From Neelides folsomi (lineage: Eukaryota; Arthropoda; Collembola; Neelipleona; Neelidae), in assembly GCA_034687125.1 (NCBI GenBank), contig JAQGBZ010000156.1, positions 1 through 64,000 of the forward strand: 64,000 bases of DNA. Reading direction: 5' to 3'. Both the position numbers and the translations under genes were made by a program. A model generated the notes under the pieces. That model did no database searches. It was not told the origin of the DNA and worked only from the letters and a program-made list of their open reading frames with translations. Within the stretch, counting starts at the first letter, position 1; each line of letters begins with the position of its first letter. Shown one piece after another: positions 1 to 12,500 of this stretch.

Positions 1-84
1 TTTGTGTTATAAGAAAATCCCATGCATTTTAGACGAGTACCACGTGACCAATCCCAATGTCTCATTTCACAAAGATAGCAGACC

Positions 85-546
85 CTATACCAAATTCACA
101 TTCAATCTTTATGTGAGTTTGAACAAACCACTTAATTATTTCCAGCGAAACGATTTTAGTTAAACGTTACTTTTAGTTGTACAGGGTGGGCCATAAGTAC
201 CTTTCTTTTTTATACGATTGTTTATTTAAAAAAGAAAGATACTTATGGCCCACCCTGTATTAATGCAAATCATATTATATAAAAGCCTTTATAATAAAAA
301 GATTTGAATTAAATATTTTAAAGAATTTGGATCTTTAAACATTTCACTTATATTCGGTTAATATAACTTTGTTAAGGATTTATATATTTATATTTATTAA
401 AGGATTTTAATTGTAAAAATTATAAAATAATTAATTTCTTATGCTATACTACAATTAAAAGTAACGTTTAACTAAAATCGTTTAGCTGGAAATAATTAAG
501 CGGTTTGTTCAAACTCACGTAAAGATTGAATGTGAATTGGGTATAG
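85..546. mobile_element. Palindromic (foldback/MITE-like) element with a nested palindrome
   Basis: The left arm at about 85-180 is repeated in inverted orientation at about 449-546 with few mismatches; each arm is close to 95 bp and runs outward to CTATACC. Between the arms sits a second, shorter palindrome (179-260). No transposase reading frame is present, so this is a non-autonomous inverted-repeat element. The arms are the visible evidence. Assignment to a superfamily is not possible because I cannot see a clean target-site duplication. Confidence 0.75.
179..260. mobile_element. Mariner/Tc1-like miniature palindrome nested in the larger element
   Basis: The ends read TACAGGGTGGGCCATAAGTA and, inverted, TACTTATGGCCCACCCTGTA. 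About 30 bp on each side pair, including the AAGAAAG tract, around a short AT loop. The unit is bounded by TA, the dinucleotide targeted by Tc1/mariner elements, and ACAGGGTG is a common type of mariner terminus. There is no coding capacity. It interrupts the left half of the 85-546 element, so it inserted later. Confidence 0.65.
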
Positions 547-2880
547 TTGTGACGCTCTTAACCTTTAAAACATTTTTTTTAAATTTATTAATTTGAATTC
601 ATATTTTATTTTCAGATAAATTTTAAGTTTAATAACTAGTTCATCATTATTAACGATTACTAACTATAAGAATTTTAATATATCCCTTGCGAATAGGATA
701 AATGCTAAGTAAATATAAGGATATTCCATGATTTATTAAATAAAGTAACTAGCATGTTTATAAGCAAGTTCGCCAATCTTAAGGATTTATAACAAATATA
801 AAATTTACTAAGGAAGGTTAACTCTGAACAATATTCGTCTATATTTATATATATATCTTCTCAAAGTTTTAAATACTTTTACTATATTAAATATTTGACT
901 AGCTTTTAATATAACTAAATATTTACAATATAATACACTCGTAAGTGTTAAACGATATAATATGTGGTATAATATTGGTAAAACTTTAAATTAGGTTACA
1001 AAAATAAACCAGCAATCTTAATTATTTATGTAAAACATACCTAGCTTGTGAGCTGAATAAATAATGGAATTTAGTATTTTGTATCAAATAATATTTTTGC
1101 ACAGTAAATGAAGGCTTGTCTTCATTTTCTTACCTTAACTATTATATGGTAGATTAATTAAAGATGGTTACATAATGTTGAATGCAAATCAAAAGACTAG
1201 ACCTCATATAGAAAATTAAACTGAATCCTTATGTTAATTATCAAATAGACGCTACCCTTAAATCTTAAGTTCTGAACCACTTGCACTTATGAATCATTTC
1301 CTGGAATGGAATGTTGATTGCTTTTTGCTTATTCGGTAATGTTAGTTTAATGGTATAAGATTATACAATTAAATGTGAAATGTGATGTTAAATTCTTGAA
1401 TTGACTTTTATATTTAGGTATGATATATTTATTGGTATTCAGGGTCAGTGTAAGTTTAGATGTAAAATAATCACAGTCAAACGTAATATAATTTATATTT
1501 AATTAGTATTTCAAAAATTACATCGGCCAAATGGGTTATTCTAGTCTAACTAATCCAAACAATTACAAATATGGGTAAGTAAAATAAATAGTTACTCAAT
1601 GTATTTTAAATTAAATATTATGTAACATCTGTAAAACATATAAATTTATACTAATAGTTGTTTCTCTTTCTATCGTTAATGCATGTCAATGCCATAATTT
1701 TTTTTGTACAATATATGTAAATATATTTTAAAAGTGAGAGTCCCAATTATGCATTATTTGCTAATAGTGTTTACAATGGATAGTATTTATATTGTGCTTA
1801 TTCAATTAATATTGAATCTGCAGTGTTATTCTATCTTGATTGTGATTTTTGAGATGTTGAATGCTAAAAATCCCAATCAAGGTAAAAAACACCCTGTATA
1901 ATCATGGGAGTATTTTAAAAATGAGTACCTACTACCACCACAATATATTATTATTATTATTTTGATAAATAATATTCAATGAAAATAATGCGATTCCATA
2001 TTATAGATTCATTTCATTTTAAAAATGAGATAAACTTATTGTCATTCAATTAATTGCAATTATAAATATCATCAAAAATCTCAAGGTTTAACGTCTTTCC
2101 CTATGATTTGCGCAAATATATGTATTATTATTATAAATATTCAATCAAAATAACTAAATGTGAGAAACTTTTAGAAAAGGGCTTTTTAATAGAACGCTGG
2201 TCATAAATAAATACTATGTACAACACTGGTCTACAAAACTACAGATGTTAGATGGAAAGATACTTGTACTAAATCCAGCATGTGAAAGTCGTTGGGGTTA
2301 GATTGGGTTAAGTACATCAGCTATTCAGTTCGTTGGGATGTTAGCTTATTCAGCCATAACAGAAACGTGTTATAATAATTTTATAATATTTATTTTGTCA
2401 ATATGACAAAATGTGAAATATTGATCCGAGTGATATTCCAAGCCACGCCATTTTAGTTTAAAACTATAATTTCATTTGTATTTTCTGTATCTTTTAGTAT
2501 TTATTTCTTTACTACATATTTTAACTACTCCAATGCCGCCGAACTTTTTAATAATTATTTATAAATCATTTTGAATTTAGCATGGTCAAGCTTCAGCTCA
2601 TTCTGTCATTCGTCATCCAATAGCATTGAACCCAACCAGCCCCAGCCTAATAGTCGAGTCCCATAAGAATAAATTTCAATTTCAATGTTTGTTCAATAAT
2701 AGTTATATAGGTAGTCGGTGGTGGATTAAATTAAATAATGTAAGTACATGAATTTGTAAACGGATGGCAGAGGGATCACAAAGTGAGTTTAGCTAATCCA
2801 TGGATTTGCAAGCCTTCATTCATATTTTTATCAATGGACTTTCATTGTGAAATGTAAAGTTCTCTCTCGTTTTTCCACCC
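547..2880. other. AT-rich non-coding spacer
   Basis: No reading frame or splice-flanked exon here looks coding. There are short AT tracts and a TTA microsatellite near 1948-1962. The only distinct sequence is a transposon-end-like motif at about 1885-1900. Confidence 0.6.
1881..1901. mobile_element. Possible solo mariner-type terminus
   Basis: An AAAAAACACCCTGTATA motif ends in TA and shares the CACCCTGTA core with the nested palindrome at 179-260. I could not find a matching inverted end within a few hundred bases, so this is either a truncated relic or a chance match. Confidence 0.3.
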
Positions 2881-3640
2881 ATTCATGAAACGGTGTAAGT
2901 GCGGAAGGGGCTTGAATTCGGAGTGGGAGGGTCCCCTAAATATCTATCCACTTTCGAGGTCTCCCGACTCCAATGGGGAAATGTTGATATTCGTGTTGGG
3001 AAAGTAGGTCGGCCTGGCCTTCGTTTTCTTCTATCTACTCGACATCTCCATGGTCGAGGGATATATCCCTATCCTGAGTGGGCATAGTCGGGCTGAAGAG
3101 CTTTCCCCATGTAGCGCTCTGGGCGGGCCAGAATCCCATTGAGAGCTAAGAGACCTCCAAACCTTCTCAATATGATGTCCGGAAGCTCGATACAGTATAT
3201 TGAGCTAGGCTTTCCCCGTCCTCCACCACGGGAACGTCGTTAGTTAGTTAGTAGCAAGCGGAGGTAGGAGAAATGTATGCATGGATAGGAACTCCACGAG
3301 GCTTCGTCGTTTCCTTTACGGCGGAGCTTCAGGGCTCAGGGCCAAAGGAGCCTGCTGGTTCAGCAAATTCCGAATCCTTTCTCCATTCATTGAAGAAATT
3401 CGGGTGTTGGGGTTTTTTCCGTGCGCTGCTCGTCTCTCACCCACGCCTTCAATGTGAGACATAAGTATGGCTAAACCGTAGAGCTCTCCCGCTATCCCAC
3501 GCCCACGCAACTCCATTCGACCCGCCGAACGACCCGAGTCGGTCGCAATTCCACACTCTCCTTTAACGCCAACAGCTAATCGATCCTCTTTCACCTTCAA
3601 TGACAACGAAGGGATTCACAAAGCGAATCGTCGACTTTCC
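2881..3640. other. GC-richer non-coding island
   Basis: This block is markedly richer in G+C than its flanks. It carries short open frames on both strands (for example 2899-3087 + and 3316-3606 -) with no recognisable domain and no consistent splice signals. Open frames on both strands of a GC-richer patch are expected by chance. It may be a cis-regulatory block upstream of the SPRED gene, which is inference only. Confidence 0.4.
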
Positions 3641-6600
3641 TCCATCGCCCTTTAATTATGGTCTCTGCTTCCCTTTGTAATCTCATTCTCACAATTTAAT
3701 CATCATCGCCTTTACTTGGTTCAGACATTGAAGTGAAAGTAGGAAACTGACAAGCCCTTTCTCTCTTTTAATACTTATCTTATCATTGCTCTCAATAAAG
3801 AATCCCATTTTATTAAACGTTTTTTATATAATCCTATACAAATACCTATATGGTATAATAATCACTGTAGTAATCCATCTGATTTTGAACCTTGAAACAA
3901 CTTTTTAATTGTTTAAACAACTTCATATTATAATACATTATATCTACATTATGTATCTAACCTATACATACATAATATGATGCTTTATATTATGTATTTA
4001 TTCAGCTCACACTTTTCGACTTGATTTATATTAATGTACGTAATTCACTGTATGTAGTATTAATATAGATTGTTGTATATTCTGTACAATTTTATGTTTG
4101 TACCTAATTTATCCAAGAAGTAGAACTAAAGTCACGAGTAATATTGTATTATTAAAACTCGTATTATTGATTAGGTATTGCAGATATGAAAGATCGGTTG
4201 GAAATTAAAAAGGCCATGATATCAATCTGTATAATGTAGATTAAAAACGCAGTTCAAGTTAGGTCACTCTGTATATTAAACCGATATACGTATGCGTAAC
4301 ATACTCTTTGTTTGTTAATAACATTAGGTATACTTACATATGCTATATTGAGTAATCAATTACATAGTATAAAATATTGTATAATATAACATAATAATCC
4401 CATATACCTATATAGAAGGTCAAAGAATGATAATATAATATAAATATGTACGTAGTATGGAAATACATGTATTCATACATAATTACTGATTACATGATAT
4501 GCTATTACATATGTACATAGGTATGTAACTCTAATTACCTAATTCTTTGTAATACTACAGATAGGTATAGTACCTAGCAATATTCAAGTATATGTAGTGT
4601 TTTATAGGGAATTCTTTCTATTATTATCCAAGGTTTCTACGCTATGAATGAATGGGACGTGTAATTGGCGAGATGTAATAGCCGCACCTTCGACTCCAGA
4701 GGGGAGAGGCAGGTGGAGAATGGAGAAGCATGAATGAGATTAGGCCACTACCCTCTTTCATTCATGAAAAGTCTCGGATCGAATCATAAAGCCCTTCCAT
4801 GCAGTCGAGATGAAAAGCACCAACATTTCTCGTACAAAACATAAATCTCTGTGTTGATGATGATAAGTATATGTACAATTCTTTAATCAAATTTAAATAT
4901 TATTTGACAAATTGTATCATTGTTAAAAACTACATATATTTTATACATTGTGAATTTTCAACATTAGGTATATTATAAATATTTTTATTCCAATATTACA
5001 GATATGTTATTTGAGATTTTATCAGTATTTGAATAGAAACAAGCACAAAAGATAGTTTTTCACTGCAGTCATTGTGAGATTGGGGAAAAGCTCAAAATCG
5101 AAACTTCCTCATCGTCAATGGAATCGGGGGAAAAGGAGGGCTTCAGTCTTCCGAAGAAGCATTACGCATTTCCCACGTGGAATTCCATTTCCCCCCTTAC
5201 CCCTCCCGGAGAATCTCTCCATTGAGTTTTTGGTCGTTCATTCTGAAATCCTAACCTAGATACGAATGTGCGTAGATTCGTGCGTCAGCAGCGCGTGCAG
5301 GGACCATTGAGACTGAGGGAAATACCCTCGTTCGAGGCAAGAGTCCCAGTTACAGAGGAAATCGATTGCGGGTACACGTGCCTTGACCTGAGTCTTGGAA
5401 GCTCCCAAGCCGCCACCCCGCCTATTCCCAACTCCATTCATATTTCCAAAGCCCAATCCCATTCTTTTCTCTGCTCACTGCTCCCTTTAAGAACCCATCC
5501 TTAGGGAACCCATAAAGCTATATTTATCGTCATATCTTTCTCCCTTCTTGCTTCCTCACTCCCGAGATCACTAAAATATCTAAAAATCGGTCCACACTCA
5601 GACAGAGTTACGATTCCGTCTCAAGTCTCTTGAAATAGAATGATAAAATTGAGAATAAACATTTCTCATCTCTCAAACCGAAAAACATACCTACCTATAG
5701 AAAAAATCATAAAAGAGAATCATTTAACGAGAATTTACAATTGGTATAATTGTGAATTACATGGATCATTTTGTTTTATATTAATTTTTCTATTGGAAAA
5801 TATCACACATTTAACCAATTCATTTATTGATAAGTAATAAATTAACCACGAAACAATGTGCTTAACTTGATAGTGTTTAATGAGAATTACTTGAATGAGT
5901 GTAACTACTATGTATGTATAATCATTATGTAGTTTAAGTATGTACGTATGCTACAAACTAGGTATGTGATGGTAAGAAAGACTAAATGTTTTTTATTCCA
6001 CTATTCGTCAAGTTCAGTCAAAGTTATATTAAATATGCATAGTCAGCGAGCTCGATCAATTGTTCTGTATAAACTAACATCATTGGTTTGACATGTGAAA
6101 CTTGAAACAATTATATATTTTATTTTAAGTTTATAAACACACATATATATATCAGCATTACTAACGAGTATGTAGTTCAAGCATCGAACAACGCTTTTCT
6201 AATGCAACATATACAAGTACTCATGCATATTTAAGCTTCTTAGCTCCTTATCTTTAATGGTTTTGAAGGGTCGCCGCCCTAAATACACACATACATACGC
6301 GTTTCATGTAGATGCATCCATATCTCTAAAATTGTACGAATGAATGAATGGGGAATGGGGAAAGGTCTCTCATGAATGGAATGAGGATATGAATGAAAGG
6401 GGGAAATGACGATGAGGAAAATGGAAACATCAAATTAAATTGCTCATTTACAAACTTTTACAAGTCGTCTACAACTGTCACTGGCGTGATGGTAAACCAA
6501 TATAAGAATTTGCTTCCTCACTCAGGAACTTGGTTTTATCGATTAGAGCCTGGATAATTCCTCATTTCCATTCCATCAGGAACCCGGTAATTTGGACGGA

Positions 6601-8459
6601 GAGCTATTCCCGCCTGTAAAATGGCTTTTGGCACGATGGAAGAATTTTTCCTTCCTTCGTAACATTTAACATAATGTATGAGACCTCTGCATTTCTTCTT
6701 ATAAGAATTATTTAAGGACATTATAAGGAAAGAGGATCTTATCACATGGTCGTATAGGCATGTATTATAATATCCTCCCGGAGTGGGAGGCAGGAGAGTG
6801 AGAGATGAGAGAAGAGCTTATTTCTCATTCACTCTCTTCTTCGGCTCCTTCCGCTAATGCCTTCGGGAATGGAGGCAGCTGCTACTTCAAGAAGCTCAAA
6901 CTCTGTTTTCTCTAATTAAAAATTTGAAAATTGAAATATTAATGATGAGTTTAGGACCCTCCCTCGACCTGTGTGCATAATTAGGACAATTTACTTCATT
7001 TTCAAACGCTTCACCTTTAATTCTAATCTTAATAACAGGCATAGTCACTCATCCTTAATTTCCTCAACATCTTGTAGACCTATTTTCAGCTTCCAAACTT
7101 AATTGAATATGAACATCCATTTGTCAAGACACAAAAGGAAATGAGGCAATTTTTAACCTTGACCTTCATTGTCATTAATATTTCTCCATTTTTAGAAAAT
7201 AACTTAATTAACCTAATTATTTAAAATTATTTATAGCTATTATTTAATCAATTTGATTGGGAAATGCTCTACCTAGATAATTCTGGACACCTACACATTT
7301 TTTCCATTTGTCTTTTTGATATCGACCCAATCAATACATTTTATGTTACAAATAGATAATTGTACTCAAGGGTAATAGGTGAGAGCCCGTATGTACTTAA
7401 ATGGTTAATTGAAAGTATTACATTGTTTGTAAATTATGTTATTATAAGATCTGAAATATATTTTTAATTTCCAATATATTCAACAGGACACTCAACAGTA
7501 CAAGGTGGAAATATTCTGCATTCTAAATATTTATATATTTGGCTAATTGTACGTTAGAATGTTAACAGTACTATTTACTTAATTCGCATATTTTAATATG
7601 ATGTAGAAAACATAATTGTTTAAAATCATGTGCCTAATTACAATGCTCACAAGACTCACATGTTACAACCAACTAGAAACAATCAGGAAGTTAAATACTC
7701 TACATTAAATACTTTAGCTCTCTACCAAAATATAAAGCATTGTAGGAGTTTCTATTTGAGCTCAAAGCATGTCTTCAGAGTCAGCGCAGCTATGATTTGT
7801 TTTGTAAAACAGATAAATTATTAATTATCTAAACAATCTAAAACTCTAATGTACGTTTTTAGACGATCGGATCTTGTATAAATACGGAAAATGCATTGCA
7901 AAATTAATGAAGGTAAGAGTCGGTTGATACGCATTTACGTGGCGAGTGCATTACAATGTATGAAAAGAACTATGAAAGTCATAAAACTTTAATTCTCGGA
8001 TTTTATATCATACAGGAGAATGTACCTCTTCATAATTAATCTTGTTTATTTATATCAGTGGATTTTAATGCCTTTTATTTGACCATTTATCTTTTATTTT
8101 TGTAAACAAAAGACAATAAAAGTAACACAACCAGCAAGAAGGCAAAAAGTAGGTAAATCATATAACTCTATAAGTCTTGGACTGGCCGTCCCATCCATAA
8201 TCTTTCATTGGTCATCTCATCTCAATGGCTTCTTAAATGTATTTAAAAATTTTAACACGATGTTTAAAACATCCTTTGCATGATCCAATATAAACTATAT
8301 TGTAACATGAAGATTCTATGTATTATTATGTAAGAGCGATCGAGGTGGTTGGAAGATTCTCTTCATTGAACCTGATTAGAGTATTATGTACGCTCCTTAA
8401 TCGAGTGAAATGATTTTATGAATAAAGGAGTAGGACCAGAGGAATTCATTGATGGGATT
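3641..8459. other. AT-rich spacer with two further GC-richer patches
   Basis: Mostly AT-rich sequence with short direct ATGTA/TACAT-type motifs (3840-4620). GC-richer patches lie at about 4620-4830 and 5070-5520. No domain-bearing reading frame, RNA gene or paired transposon ends were seen. Confidence 0.5.
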
Positions 8460-9060
8460 GATGGTTTAAGGGGGTCGATGTGGGGCAGCTGGAGTCCCGC
8501 CGCCCCTCGTCTCCCTCCGCCATTGAATGAAACAGAGGATCTGGGCGGGTGATCGGAATAGGCCAAGACCTGGCGGGTGGCGAGGACCGAGGACGAAGAC
8601 CAATCCCGCCCTTTCGGATCCGGGTGGGGCGTGGAGGTGCGGGGAGGAAGATGGCCAACCCGGGGAACTATGTTTCATTGGGGGTTGGGAGGCGAGGAAG
8701 GACGGGTGGGGAAGGGTGGAGTGGCAGGACCTTCTCCGAACCATTTCCGCTGAGCCGAGAGATCCGCAGTCCTTGGCTCCCACTGCTCCTGGATCCCGAC
8801 CCGAAGAGGCGAGGGATTTCGGGGAGATTCAACCACACACCACTGGAGACCCATTCTTCTCCAGCAGATACCCGGTATATTTCCCACTCGTTCCACTACG
8901 TCCGACAATGCCCTTATTTACCACTTGATCCAACAAGGAAATTTGGCCAAACACGTCCTCATCGTCTTCGGCGGCTTTCCAGTCTCGTGGGACTCAGGTC
9001 ATGGGCATTGAAGAAAGGGATTGGAATTATAGGAGGTAAAGTACATGGAGGAATTTTAGT
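8460..9060. promoter_or_regulatory. GC-rich island upstream of SPRED, possible promoter/5' untranslated region
   Basis: This is the most GC-rich block of the first 9.5 kb, ending about 450 bp before the SPRED start codon. Three overlapping frames are open here (the longest 8549-9067 +), but the translations are rich in G, R and P with no recognisable fold, as expected for GC-rich non-coding DNA. Position and composition fit a promoter or 5' untranslated exon of SPRED. I see no decisive TATA or initiator element. Confidence 0.4.
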
Positions 9061-9507
9061 TGATTGACAATTTCTACTTGGTTATGAGCCGAGTTCGAAG
9101 GGTTCAAAAGCCAAAATTTTTATATAAAGTTCAAGATCCATGTTTCTGATTTAATTGTATGGAATTTTAAGAACTTGATCCTTTGTGGAGATCATGAGTT
9201 GTGTTGCAAATTTTGTAATTTAAGTGCAAATTAATGTAAAAATGTGAGGAATTGCTGTATGAGCAACAAAAATGTTCATTTAGAGTTCGAGCCTTCAATA
9301 CATAATAATATACTTATGTATGCAAGCTCAATTGATTCAATTGTCTAAATGGATTATTCCAATTTAAACTTGTTCAGTATTAAACGTTTAAAGTGATTAG
9401 CCGGACTGAAGATGCAATAGTTAAGGTTTGAACAATTAAAACAAAATGGACAAAAGGTGAAAATGCAAAGGAAGGAAAATTGAAGGCGTGTCGAAGAAGC
9501 CACCATC

Positions 9508-12500
9508 ATGTCAACATCCGAGAGCCTGGAAGAGTAAGTTTTTATTTCAATTATCTTTTATGTTCTTGATTACTTACATAATTGAAATCAGAGAACTATG
9601 GTTGAGTTCAAAAAACATCCCAAATATCTGTATTTCCATTCTCTTCATTATTTCATTCTCTTGTTTGAATTGTAGAATGAAATTCAATTTGCTCTAATTG
9701 TTGCAATTTCATGTAATTCACGTTGATTCATCACATCATCGCATGTTTGCATTTTAAAAATACCACAAGTTTATCAATTTTATCATTTATCTGCAGAGTT
9801 ATAAGTTTTAAAACGAATTGTTTGTAGGCAATGCTCTAGATTCTTTCTTCTCAATTTCACATACTCACTTCATTTGTTGAGTAATTATATTCATCATCCA
9901 GGGGCACAAACATACTAACTTTTAACGACTTTACATTAGCTTCATATAAATTAACATATAAATACTCCAAATTAAGTCCTATTCTCAATAAATAGACTTT
10001 TAAATTAAGGGTGGAATTGTCGACGAAGAGCGGGGGATGTTAGTAGTGGATGTGGAAGGAGAATGGAGACCATAACTATTGTTTCTCTTTAAAACCACCA
10101 GAACAATAGGAATTGGTATTGAGGAAAAAGTACTTCATCACTTTAATTGTATTCTGGTCAAATCCAAATTGTACCTGATGCATTTTCATTTTTCAATTGG
10201 GGGAAGGGACAGAGATCTATGAGTTTATGACCGGAAGTTCCTTCATCGTTCATCCTACTTTTTTTACATTCTAAAGGTTTTACTTTTATTTAATTTCTAA
10301 TTTGAAATTGTGTTCAATATTGTTAGATTCAATCTTCACATGATATGATAATAAAAGTTGACAATGTGAAAATATAATTTACCTACACAAGATATACGCG
10401 AAACTGAAAATTCGAAATCATTTTATAGCTGAATTTTTATAGATATTAATTCACTTGTGTTTCATTCTTTCATTCAAATATCGTTAGTATCCATTATTGT
10501 AAAAAGTGTCAACTGCAGATCACGATCATTATTTTCATTTATATACGAGTAATCCTAAAATATTTGAATTATGAGCTATGAACAAACTTAAAAACATATA
10601 ATTAACATTAGTGCGAATGTACTGATATTTTAGGTATACAAAAAATTGAACAGCATGTGAGTTCGACTACCAAATAATCTAATAAATATGTCTATAAAAG
10701 CTATCAAAAGTTGAGTCAATGGCCACTTATCAATACGATAATGCCATTTTTAGTCTGCAATTTAACCAGGACCAGCCGAGCCAATATCTCGATTTATTTT
10801 CATTAATTTGCCAGAATCTCTCTTTATGTACCATATGTACGTATTAATATGAACTAATGAATGTAAATTTCTGAAGGAATTTGATTACTGATAGTTCAGT
10901 TATTTAATAATACTACAATTTTGAAACCGAAGCGTGTAAGTGTAGATGGGAATGTGGGTCCGGAACTTCAAAGCTCCAATATTAATTATTCTTTTGAATG
11001 TATTCAGGTTCAGCATGTTTCAAAGGACCAAATTTCTAACCATTTGCGTTTTACCTTCTCTGACTGCTAATGGTAATGGTCATTATATTTAGTACAATAC
11101 TCCTTATAATCCCATTCCAGAGGAGATACATTAATAAAAGGGGAAATAGTTTATAAACGTTTGATCCTCAGTCAGTCAGTCGGTGAAGGTTATATTTTTA
11201 GATGAGGGTACTTAAAAAGGGTAAGGGATAATTTGGAAGAGAAATTAGGAGTCAAGTAGAGAGGAAGATAAAGGGTTGACTCTTTTTAATGTTGTGATGT
11301 TGTGAATGAGGTTGTGTGCGATGGGGTGAGGAAGGTCGGGTGTTTGGTATAGTTTGAGGAGCGAGGAAGCCCGTGAATGAATGAAGGAGGGCCGACAGCC
11401 GCGAGTCTTCCTTTTAACTTATTGAATGTTCTTCCACCGGATTTAGATATCCGGTCCCCTTTAGAGGACGTGTTGTGGAGGAGAGAGCCTTTAGCTCTCA
11501 CCGTGGGAGAGGGAACACTTCCCCGAAGAGTGGAGGATTTTTCCTCCGTCTGCATTTCTATCTCCCCTCTTTTCGGACTCTTCTCCGGAGCATATGTTTG
11601 GAGAGGAGGCCAGGGAGGATTTCGCTCCTCTGCGCTCCTCTCTCGATGAAAGTTGAGACGAATGACGATGGAGAAATGAGAGGCCCACTTGTTCCCGCCA
11701 ACATTTTTATAAAAAAGAGATTATGAAGACATTAAGGCATCCGGGATCTTCCACTCTTGCAATCTCCGGGAGTGTGTGTATGAGAAGCCTAATTGATATA
11801 CCTCTGAGACTTGGCTTGACTTTTATTAAGCCATTGCTATCCTTCGTTTTCACGACTTCTGACATTGATTCAAACGGATGAAGGGATACTGGAAGTGTCT
11901 GGAGTGGATGGACATTAAGCTTCTAATCAAAACTCGAACCATACGAAACGATTTCATTTTGGAATGTGTTATTACTTATTAGTGGCGGAATTTTAGACTT
12001 TGACCAGATCCTACTAAATGCTAATTAATTAAAATGAGCTTTATTTGGTTAAACATATATGCGTAGGTAGGTAGGCACATATAAATAATGTGTGCATAAA
12101 ATGGACACAGGGCTGTATTAGGTGGAAAAGAAAGCAACAATGGTTTAATTCGTTATATAATGTATAAATAACTACTATATTTAATTGTTCGATAGAAATG
12201 GAAATAGTGGTCATAATATTTAGCACAAATTACCTTTTTGTTCCATTTCTCGGAAAAATTATCACAAAAGATTAAAAGAGTGGATTAACCGGTCTGCATT
12301 AATGTAATATGTTTAACGTTCGATGCGATGCGCGATGGTTCGAAACTTTTCAAATAATGTTTCCGACCTTTTCGATAACGATAGGTGATAACTGATTGAT
12401 AACTCAAATGGCTCAATTTGTATTTGGTTATAGTCCATAATAAGTCTACCATATACTATAGCTATCTAATAGTTTTTAAAATTAAAAAAACTAACAACAT

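Noticed and set aside
8549-9067. 172-codon plus-strand frame in the GC-rich island
   Set aside because: Three different frames are open over the same DNA, and the translations are Gly/Arg/Pro-rich without a domain. This fits GC-rich untranslated or promoter DNA better than a gene.
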